Origin: an uncultured Clostridia bacterium
GTDB lineage: Bacteria > Bacillota_A > Clostridia > Peptostreptococcales > Anaerovoracaceae
Direction of reading: 5' to 3'
DNA: 5,650 nucleotides
Assembly (NCBI GenBank): GCA_945873875.1
Contig: CAMCER010000060.1
Coordinates: forward strand, 1-5,650
Shown: positions 1 through 4,958 of the stretch, piece by piece
Position numbering within the stretch: position 1 is the first letter of the stretch
Layout of the letters: the number at the start of each line of letters is the position of its first letter
Made by a program: the position numbers and the translations under genes
Notes under the pieces: model-generated
Database searches by the model: none
Seen by the model: only the letters and a program-made list of their open reading frames with translations
Told to the model about the DNA's origin: nothing

Positions 1-670
1 CAGGCACATTGAAGGCTTCTAAGAGCTGCTGTTTATCCTCTATTCTGATATCCATATGTGATGCGATTACATCTGCGAACCTGCCCGGCTCCTCGACTCC
101 GACAACGACTCCCATTATGTCCTGTGAAAGTTTCGGATCAAGGTCGATATACTCCTCGAAATTAGTCATGATAGCTCTCATGAGAGCTTCTGTCCTGGGG
201 TCGATATAGAGGGGCACCTCGTCTTCCATCTTGCGGACGCGGCACTTGAAATACGGCACTTCAAAGATGATGTCCTCGATGACACCTCTTGAGAGACCTT
301 CAACGAGCACGCGGATGGAATCTCCGGGAAGCTTGAGCATCTGCTTTACTCTTCCTACTGTACCTGTGTGATAGAAATCATCTGGTGTAGGCAGATCAGT
401 GCTCTCATCCTTCTGAGCTGCCAGGAAGATGTATTTATCCATTATCATGGCCTTTTCAAGGGCTTTTATGGACTTTTCTCTTCCAATGTCAAAATGGAGG
501 ACCATGTTCGGAAAAACGTTGAGTCCTCTCAGCGGGATCATAGGGAGCACTACTATATCGTCGTCTTCAGGCTCCATCCCTACCGGGTCTATATCCTTGC
601 TGTCTTCTGCTATATTTTCATTTTCTTCTGGTGCTGTCTCCCGGGTAATTTCTTTTTTTTCGTCTGTCAT
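1..670 (-). CDS. lon: Lon protease (ATP-dependent, S16 family), N-terminal part, cut by the window edge
   Basis: Only the first 223 codons are present; the AAA+ ATPase module and the Ser-Lys protease domain would lie beyond the left edge. The visible part is the Lon substrate-recognition (LAN/PUA-like) domain: the signature LPMIPLRGLNVFPNMV begins near residue 42 and is followed by KSIKALEKAM, LAAQKD and VGRVKQMLKLP, then RVLVEGLSRG, the usual order for bacterial Lon. Lon is a cytoplasmic homohexamer that unfolds and degrades misfolded and some regulatory proteins. The start at 670 is chosen because a strong Shine-Dalgarno site precedes it by 5 nt. Before the conserved domain there is an acidic stretch of about 38 residues (16 Asp/Glu), longer than the roughly 10 residues in E. 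coli Lon. The gene begins 13 nt after the clpX stop, so it is probably the last or a late gene of the tig-clpP-clpX-lon operon. Identification is firm; the fate of the C-terminal part cannot be seen. Confidence 0.95.
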   Translation of the reverse strand, partial: MTDEKKEITRETAPEENENIAEDSKDIDPVGMEPEDDDIVVLPMIPLRGLNVFPNMVLHFDIGREKSIKALEKAMIMDKYIFLAAQKDESTDLPTPDDFYHTGTVGRVKQMLKLPGDSIRVLVEGLSRGVIEDIIFEVPYFKCRVRKMEDEVPLYIDPRTEALMRAIMTNFEEYIDLDPKLSQDIMGVVVGVEEPGRFADVIASHMDIRIEDKQQLLEAFNVP

Positions 671-675
671 TAATA

Positions 676-682
676 CCCTCCT
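676..682 (-). promoter_or_regulatory. Ribosome binding site of lon
   Basis: AGGAGGG on the minus strand lies 5 nt before the ATG at 670 and sits inside the 13-nt clpX-lon gap. It fixes the lon start upstream of the conserved domain, so the acidic N-terminal extension is probably translated. Confidence 0.8.
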
Positions 683-683
683 G

Positions 684-1964
684 TTAAGCTGTCTCGTCTT
701 CTGACTTTTTCTCCGGTTCTCCTAATACGAGAGTCGGCTCTATGTCCTTTTCGACAGTTTCTCTTGTGATTATGCATTTTCTGACATCATCCCTTGACGG
801 TACATCGAACATGACATCCCTCATGACATCTTCGAATATGCTCCTCAGACCTCTTGCGCCGGTCTTTCTGCCCAGAGCTTTTTCAGCGATGGCTTCAATG
901 GCTCCATCCTCTACATCAAGCTCCACGTCGTCCAGGGCGAACAGTCTCTTATACTGCTTCACCAGGGCGTTCTTAGGCTCTTTGATTATCCTTACCAGAG
1001 CGTCCTTTGAAAGCTCCTGCAGCGTTACCACTACAGGCAGTCTTCCGATCAGTTCAGGGATAAGACCGTACTTCATCAGGTCTTCAGGCTGCACCTGCGC
1101 CAGTATCTCAGAGGATTCCTCCTTGCTCTCGATCATATCGGAATTGAATCCAATGACTTTCTCGCCGATCCTTCTCTGGATCACTTCGCTCAGTCCGTCG
1201 AATGCGCCTCCGCAGATGAAAAGCACATCCTTAGTATCGAACTGGATGAATTCCTGATGCGGATGCTTGCGTCCGCCCTGAGGCGGTACATTAGCTACTG
1301 TTCCCTCAAGTATCTTCAGCAGCGCCTGCTGTACGCCTTCTCCGCTGACATCTCTGGTTATGGACGGGTTCTCGGATTTTCTCGCGATCTTATCGATCTC
1401 GTCCACGTAGATGATGCCCTTCTGGGCTTTGTCGACATCATAGTCAGCAGCCTGTATGAGCCTCAAGAGGATGTTCTCCACGTCCTCTCCCACATATCCT
1501 GCCTCTGTCAGCGCCGTGGCATCAGCGATGGCAAAAGGCACGTTCAGGATCTTCGCGAGAGTCTGCGCCAGCAGAGTCTTTCCCGAGCCCGTAGGTCCGA
1601 TGAGGACGATGTTGCTCTTCTGAAGCTCAACATCATCTTCTTCAGGATCTGCAGGTCTTAAGTTGTTGATCCTTTTATAGTGGTTATATACCGCTACTGC
1701 CAGTGTCTTCTTGGCCTCATCCTGATCGATGACATACTGGGACAAAGTCTCAGCGATCTCTCTTGGGACCGGGAGCCTGTCGTCTCCCTGCTCCTGTCCG
1801 TCATTATATGCCAAACGCTCCTCGTCAGCGATTATGTCCTGACAAAGAGCAACGCACTCATTACATATATACACCCCTGAGCCGCTTATTAATCGTTTTA
1901 CCTGGCTTTGGGGCTTTCCGCAGAACGAACATGTAAGTTCGTTGTTTTCATCATATTTACTCAT
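684..1964 (-). CDS. clpX: ATP-dependent Clp protease, ATP-binding subunit ClpX
   Basis: ClpX is the AAA+ hexameric unfoldase that recognises substrates, pulls them through its pore and passes them to ClpP in the cytoplasm. At 426 residues it matches the family length (E. coli 424). Visible in order: the N-terminal zinc-binding domain with Cys12, Cys15, Cys34 and Cys37; Walker A GPTGSGKT at 123-130; pore-1 loop GYVGED at 156-161; Walker B IIYVDEID at 184-191; the RKH pore motif at 232-234; the IGF loop at 271-273 that docks on ClpP; arginine finger in LIGRLP (Arg308); and sensor 2 in GARGL (Arg371). All key residues are present, so it should be active and able to bind ClpP. The ATG at 1964 is preceded by a purine-rich AAAGGGAAAGAG stretch, a weaker ribosome site than those of its neighbours. 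It follows clpP by 21 nt and precedes lon by 13 nt, with no terminator in either gap, consistent with co-transcription. Confidence 0.98.
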   Translation of the reverse strand: MSKYDENNELTCSFCGKPQSQVKRLISGSGVYICNECVALCQDIIADEERLAYNDGQEQGDDRLPVPREIAETLSQYVIDQDEAKKTLAVAVYNHYKRINNLRPADPEEDDVELQKSNIVLIGPTGSGKTLLAQTLAKILNVPFAIADATALTEAGYVGEDVENILLRLIQAADYDVDKAQKGIIYVDEIDKIARKSENPSITRDVSGEGVQQALLKILEGTVANVPPQGGRKHPHQEFIQFDTKDVLFICGGAFDGLSEVIQRRIGEKVIGFNSDMIESKEESSEILAQVQPEDLMKYGLIPELIGRLPVVVTLQELSKDALVRIIKEPKNALVKQYKRLFALDDVELDVEDGAIEAIAEKALGRKTGARGLRSIFEDVMRDVMFDVPSRDDVRKCIITRETVEKDIEPTLVLGEPEKKSEDETA

Positions 1965-1985
1965 ATCTCTTTCCCTTTGAAATAT

Positions 1986-2567
1986 CTATCTGCTTTCGAT
2001 GACCTTGTCTATAAGGCCGTATTTCATGGCATCGGCTGCGCTCATGAAGTTATCGCGGTCTGTGTCCTTTGCCACCACTGAAAGCTTCTGACCGGTATTT
2101 TCGCTTAGGATCTTATTGAGCTTTTCTCTGGTGTTCATGAGCCAGTCTGCCTGGATCCTTACGTCCTCCGCCTGGCCGCTGGCACCGCCCAGAGGCTGGT
2201 GGATCATGACTTCAGTGTTGGGGAGAGCGTATCTCTTTCCCTTAGTTCCCGATGACAGGAGCAGCGCACCCATGCTGACCGCCAGTCCCACACCTATAGT
2301 GGAAACGTCACACTTTATATATTTCATGGTGTCGTAGATGGCAAGTCCCGCAGTGACTGATCCGCCCGGACTGTTGATATAAATGGAAATGTCCTTATCC
2401 GGGTCTTCCGCTTCAAGGAAGAGAAGCTGCGCCACTACGAGGCTGGCAAGATAGTCATCTATCTCTTCACCAATGAATATTATCCTGTCTTTCAGAAGTC
2501 TTGAATAAATATCGTATGATCTCTCACCTTTTCCGGTCTGCTCGATCACGTATGGTATCAGTGCCAT
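1986..2567 (-). CDS. clpP: ATP-dependent Clp protease, proteolytic subunit ClpP
   Basis: ClpP is the serine peptidase tetradecamer that degrades proteins fed to it by ClpX or other Clp ATPases. Starting at the ATG at 2567 gives 193 residues beginning [10 protein letters not shown], the size and N-terminus normal for Gram-positive ClpP (MNLIPTVIE type). The catalytic triad falls at Ser98, His123 (MIHQPLGG) and Asp172 (DTDRDNF), the same numbering as in S. aureus ClpP. The oxyanion-region motif [11 protein letters not shown] is at 64-74. The open frame extends upstream to an ATG at 2609, but that start lies inside a hairpin, has no ribosome site, and would add 14 residues to the pore-lining N-terminus; AGGAGG lies 5 nt before 2567. 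The motif around the nucleophile is GLAVSMG, with Val97 where most homologues have Ala (GMAASMG). It sits 117 nt after tig and 21 nt before clpX, as expected for the partner pair. Confidence 0.97.
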   Translation of the reverse strand: MALIPYVIEQTGKGERSYDIYSRLLKDRIIFIGEEIDDYLASLVVAQLLFLEAEDPDKDISIYINSPGGSVTAGLAIYDTMKYIKCDVSTIGVGLAVSMGALLLSSGTKGKRYALPNTEVMIHQPLGGASGQAEDVRIQADWLMNTREKLNKILSENTGQKLSVVAKDTDRDNFMSAADAMKYGLIDKVIESR

Positions 2568-2572
2568 CTGTT

Positions 2573-2578
2573 CCTCCT
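2573..2578 (-). promoter_or_regulatory. Ribosome binding site that sets the clpP start
   Basis: AGGAGG on the minus strand, 5 nt before the ATG at 2567. This near-perfect site favours the 193-residue ClpP over the 207-residue version starting at 2609. Confidence 0.88.
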
Positions 2579-2587
2579 GTTTAATGG

Positions 2588-2612
2588 CTGATGCCTGCTG
2601 GGCAGGCATCAG
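2588..2612 (-). other. Perfect 11-bp hairpin just upstream of the clpP ribosome site
   Basis: The arms CTGATGCCTGC and GCAGGCATCAG are exact reverse complements separated by only 3 nt (CCA on the minus strand). In the mRNA this stem ends 9 nt before the AGGAGG of clpP. No T-run follows on the minus strand (next bases CCATTAAAC), so it does not look like a terminator. A role as RNA stabiliser, processing site or modulator of clpP translation is possible but is inference. The upstream in-frame ATG at 2609 is part of the first arm. Confidence 0.85.
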
Positions 2613-2633
2613 TTCACTGTTTCTTTTCTGCTT

Positions 2634-2652
2634 ATGCCGGTCCCGCCGGCAT
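2634..2652 (-). other. Second hairpin in the tig-clpP spacer, related to the first
   Basis: The arms ATGCCGG and CCGGCAT give a perfect 7-bp stem around a 5-nt loop. Aligned with the hairpin at 2588-2612 over 25 nt, 18 positions match, mostly in the stems. At the eighth aligned position the G-C pair here is a T-A pair in the other hairpin, a compensatory change. No T-run follows on the minus strand. It may be a repeat unit or a conserved RNA structure; which of these cannot be told from one sequence. Confidence 0.7.
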
Positions 2653-2684
2653 CATTTGCCTTTTCAGCTTTTCTGGCCGTAAGG

Positions 2685-4037
2685 CTACTCATCCTTTGCT
2701 GCTTCAGCCGGAGCATCTTCAGCCTTTTCTTCTTCAGCTGGAGCATCCTCAGGCTCTTTGATAACAGCATTCTCATAGATGAAGTCTACTGCCTTCTGCA
2801 TCTCAAGATCTTTTCTCATGAACTGGAGATTGTCTTCTCCCAGCATCTCTCTGATCTTATCTGCTTCCATGTTATACTGCTTGGCCATATCTTCGACCTG
2901 CTTGTCCAGATCCTCGTCAGAAGCCTTGATGTTTTCTTTATCTACTACAGCGCCTACCAGCATCCTGGTCTTGACGTTCCTCTCAGCCTCTTCCTTCATC
3001 TCTTCACGCATGTCGCTCTCTGTCTTATCGATGTAGCCAAGGTATTTATCGAATTCAACGCCCTGCTGCGCGATCCTCTGCTTCAGAGTGTCGATCATGT
3101 TATCAAGTTCATCTTCTACCAGCGGACGCGGGATGTAGATGTCGTTTGCCTCATATACGGCCTTGATAGCAGCGTCCTTCATCATGTTCTCTGCTCTGGT
3201 CTTCTTCTCATCCTGCAGTTTTTCCTTAGTGTCGTTTCTCAGCTCTTCCAGAGTATCGAATTCGCTTACGTCCTTAGCAAAGTCATCGTCCAGTTCAGGA
3301 AGCTCTTCTTCTTTTACTTCGTGGACCTTGCACTTGAATACTGCTTCTTTTCCTGCCAGATCTTCTGCACCGTAATCTTCCGGGAATGTTACTATGACGT
3401 CTTTTTCGCCGCCCGGCTCTACGCCGATGAGCTGCTCTTCGAATCCGGGAACGAATGTGCCTGATCCTACTACCAGTGAGTATCTCTCTGCTTTTCCACC
3501 GTCGAAGGGAACGCCGTCAACTGATCCGTCGAAGTCCAGGATGATGTGGTCGCCGTCTTTTACAGGTCTGTCAACGTTCTCGATCCTTGCGTTTCTCTTG
3601 CGGAGTGTGTCGATCTCTGTATCGATGTCAGCCTCTGTTACTTCAGCGACTCTTCTTTCGATCTCCACGCCCTTATAATCCTTTACATCAACTTCCGGAT
3701 AAACCTCAACAGTTACTGTGACCTTGAGTCCGTCTGTTCTGCTGATGGTCTGGAATTCCACTCTCGGGCTGTTGATGACTTTCAGTTCCAGCTCGTTTAC
3801 AGCGTTCATATAGTTTTCTGAGAACAGATCGTTGATAGCGTCGTCTTCAAAGATGTGCTCGCCGTATCTTTTCTCGATGATGCTTCTGGGAGCCTTGCCT
3901 TTTCTGAAGCCGTCTACACGGAATCTGTCTTTAGTGTTCTTATACACCTTCTGTATAGCTTCTTCGAATTCTTCTCCTGTGAATTCAATTTCAAATTTCG
4001 CGTCGTTGTTTTCTTTTGAGATAAATGTTGTTTTCAT
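2685..4037 (-). CDS. tig: Trigger factor (ribosome-associated chaperone and peptidyl-prolyl isomerase)
   Basis: Trigger factor binds the ribosome at the exit tunnel and shields nascent chains; its FKBP-like domain isomerises prolyl bonds. The 450-residue product is of normal family length. The N-terminal domain carries the ribosome-docking loop GFRKGKAP at 43-50, the same position as in E. coli. The FKBP-type domain runs from about 160 to 245 (VKDGDHIILDF, LVVGSGTFVPGFEEQL, VTFPEDYG). After it, from about 250, comes the charged helical C-terminal chaperone domain with arms. The last 25 or so residues are an acidic Ala/Pro tail containing a 10-residue repeat. The ATG at 4037 is preceded by AGGAGG with a rather long 10-nt spacing. 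It is the first gene after a strong promoter and an upstream terminator, so it heads the operon with clpP, clpX and lon. Placing a folding factor before a degradation machine is a common Gram-positive arrangement. Confidence 0.97.
   Translation of the reverse strand: MKTTFISKENNDAKFEIEFTGEEFEEAIQKVYKNTKDRFRVDGFRKGKAPRSIIEKRYGEHIFEDDAINDLFSENYMNAVNELELKVINSPRVEFQTISRTDGLKVTVTVEVYPEVDVKDYKGVEIERRVAEVTEADIDTEIDTLRKRNARIENVDRPVKDGDHIILDFDGSVDGVPFDGGKAERYSLVVGSGTFVPGFEEQLIGVEPGGEKDVIVTFPEDYGAEDLAGKEAVFKCKVHEVKEEELPELDDDFAKDVSEFDTLEELRNDTKEKLQDEKKTRAENMMKDAAIKAVYEANDIYIPRPLVEDELDNMIDTLKQRIAQQGVEFDKYLGYIDKTESDMREEMKEEAERNVKTRMLVGAVVDKENIKASDEDLDKQVEDMAKQYNMEADKIREMLGEDNLQFMRKDLEMQKAVDFIYENAVIKEPEDAPAEEEKAEDAPAEAAKDE
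2694..2753 (-). repeat. Two tandem copies of a 30-bp repeat at the 3' end of tig
   Basis: Positions 2724-2753 encode PEDAPAEEEK and 2694-2723 encode AEDAPAEAAK, 7 of 10 residues identical. At DNA level the period is exactly 30 bp; comparing 2701-2730 with 2731-2760 gives 23 matches of 30. The repeat lies in the disordered acidic tail, outside the conserved trigger factor domains, and is in frame. Confidence 0.8.
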
Positions 4038-4047
4038 GAATATATTT

Positions 4048-4053
4048 CCTCCT
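4048..4053 (-). promoter_or_regulatory. Ribosome binding site of tig
   Basis: AGGAGG on the minus strand lies 10 nt before the ATG at 4037, longer than the 5-nt spacing used by clpP and lon here. No other in-frame start fits better, and the N-terminus MKTTFISKEN agrees with the family. Confidence 0.75.
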
Positions 4054-4102
4054 AAAATTGGTGTCCCAGCTTTACTGCGAATACCTAAACGCAGATATAT
4101 TG

Positions 4103-4131
4103 ATTATACTCTTCATATGTTGAAATGTAAA
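4103..4131 (-). promoter_or_regulatory. Sigma-A promoter of the tig-clpP-clpX-lon operon
   Basis: On the minus strand, TTTACA (-35, at 4126-4131; 5 of 6 consensus bases) and TATAAT (-10, at 4103-4108; 6 of 6) are separated by exactly 17 nt. Transcription would start near 4096, giving a leader of about 60 nt before tig. The leader holds a small CTGCG/CGCAG stem (4075-4079 and 4090-4094) with a 10-nt loop. No CtsR heptad repeat and no CIRCE element is seen around it, so the sequence suggests housekeeping expression. Confidence 0.85.
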
Positions 4132-4145
4132 GGTTTTGAGGGGAC

Positions 4146-4172
4146 AAAAAAAGACCGCTTCCGCAGTCTTTT
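4146..4172 (-). terminator. Rho-independent terminator of the CYTH gene
   Basis: On the minus strand AAAAGACTGC and GCGGTCTTTT pair around a GGAA tetraloop with one G-T wobble, followed by a run of seven T (complement of A7 at 4146-4152). It begins 13 nt after the CYTH stop codon and lies before the tig promoter, separating the two transcription units. The A-rich left side also gives four T on the plus strand, but no plus-strand gene ends here. Confidence 0.92.
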
Positions 4173-4185
4173 ATCAATTTCTTTT

Positions 4186-4818
4186 TTATGCTTCATTCAT
4201 GCCCAGCAAAGTGATGCCGCGAAGGTATTTGCTGCGCTTTTCTGACACCAGACCGTAGGTCTCAGCCAGCCGGTCGCCCAGATCTGTCAGGGCCTTGTCG
4301 TCGCCTGAGAAAAGCTCGATCTCGATCTCTAAGACAGGCTCTTCGCCTTTATCGGTTATGATCTGGCCTTTGTCCATGGATATCTCCATGATGGTGCCGT
4401 TTTCTTCGACTCTGAACCTGCGCCTCACTACGTCGACGACCATGAGTTTCACCAGCTTCTTGCCGCCTATTATCCTGATCAGCTCTTTTCCTATGTCGCT
4501 TTCTTCAAAGACTACTATGTTAGGCTTCTCCAGCTGCGCCTCGTCAGTTACGGCAACGTTCATCTCTTCTCTCTTGTGAAGAGCGCCTTCGCTGTTATCG
4601 TCCCATTTCAGAGCCGCTACGATACGGCTGCCTTCTTTCCTTACTCTCAGGGCTATGTTGTTTTTCATCAGGTCGTGTTCTTCTGTATCGAAATACACGC
4701 CCTTCATGCTCAGTGTCTCTCTGGTATCCGGTTCTTCTATTTCCTTCAGATAGGGATCCTTCCAGATGCGGTTCGCTATATCATTACTGGCGATCCCATA
4801 TTTCAGTTCGATTTCCAT
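4186..4818 (-). CDS. CYTH domain protein (probable triphosphate tunnel metalloenzyme)
   Basis: The 210-residue protein is a single CYTH domain without a CHAD partner domain. CYTH enzymes fold as an eight-stranded tunnel that binds triphosphates through basic residues and metal through acidic ones; known members are inorganic triphosphatases, thiamine triphosphatases and class IV adenylate cyclases. Seen here: the hallmark ExExK at residues 2-6 (EIELK), YFDT at 42-45, LRVRKEG at 57-63, the ALK strand at 69-71, KREE at 82-85, RRRFRV at 132-137, EISMDKG at 145-151, LEIEIEL at 163-169 and KRSKYLRG at 194-201. Nearly all tunnel charges are kept, so it is likely active, but the substrate cannot be decided. 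The ATG at 4818 is preferred over a GTG two codons upstream, because GAGG lies 5 nt before it while the GTG overlaps that ribosome site. It stands alone between carB and tig, with its own promoter and terminator. Confidence 0.9.
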   Translation of the reverse strand: MEIELKYGIASNDIANRIWKDPYLKEIEEPDTRETLSMKGVYFDTEEHDLMKNNIALRVRKEGSRIVAALKWDDNSEGALHKREEMNVAVTDEAQLEKPNIVVFEESDIGKELIRIIGGKKLVKLMVVDVVRRRFRVEENGTIMEISMDKGQIITDKGEEPVLEIEIELFSGDDKALTDLGDRLAETYGLVSEKRSKYLRGITLLGMNEA

Positions 4819-4823
4819 ATTCA

Positions 4824-4827
4824 CCTC
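4824..4827 (-). promoter_or_regulatory. Ribosome binding site that sets the CYTH gene start
   Basis: GAGG, within GAAGAGGTG on the minus strand, lies 5 nt before the ATG at 4818. The alternative GTG start at 4824 is itself part of this site, so it is unlikely to be used. The ATG start also places the ExExK motif at the extreme N-terminus, as usual for CYTH proteins. Confidence 0.75.
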
Positions 4828-4855
4828 TTCAATGATCCAACAAACAATTACAAGA

Positions 4856-4884
4856 ATATTACCATTTTAAGACAGAAAATACAA
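4856..4884 (-). promoter_or_regulatory. Possible promoter of the CYTH gene
   Basis: On the minus strand TTGTAT (4879-4884) and TAATAT (4856-4861) are 17 nt apart, and TGG immediately before the -10 gives an extended TGn motif. Each hexamer is only a partial match (3 and 4 of 6), so the spacing, the TGn and the position between a terminator hairpin and the gene carry the call. Confidence 0.5.
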
Positions 4885-4906
4885 GTCTGTTTTTCCGTCA
4901 TTGAAA

Positions 4907-4930
4907 AGAGCCGGGAAGATGCCCGGCTCT
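4907..4930 (-). terminator. Probable terminator after carB
   Basis: AGAGCCGGG and CCCGGCTCT form a perfect 9-bp GC-rich stem with a 6-nt loop, starting 28 nt after the carB stop. On the minus strand the stem runs into CTCTTTTCAATG, so the T-tract is short and termination may be partial. The plus-strand side has no T-run. Confidence 0.65.
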
Positions 4931-4958
4931 CGCATCGTTTGCTGCTTTTACTATCTGA

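Noticed and set aside
742..1661. Plus-strand open frames opposite clpX
   Set aside because: They mirror the codon pattern of clpX, which has every expected motif across the same bases.
2588..2612. Terminator between tig and clpP
   Set aside because: The stem is strong but is followed on the minus strand by CCATTAAAC, with no T-run.
2634..3464. A 276-codon plus-strand open frame antisense to tig
   Set aside because: It lies almost wholly over the well-identified tig gene, its translation is low-complexity Leu/Phe/Ser-rich text typical of a shadow frame, and no ribosome site or family match is apparent.
4038..4096. Riboswitch or T-box in the tig leader
   Set aside because: The leader is only about 60 nt with one weak 5-bp stem and no recognisable conserved motif.
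4872..4890. Plus-strand hairpin ACAGA/TCTGT followed by T-run as a terminator
   Set aside because: The stem is only 5 bp of mixed composition with a 9-nt loop, and no plus-strand gene ends there.
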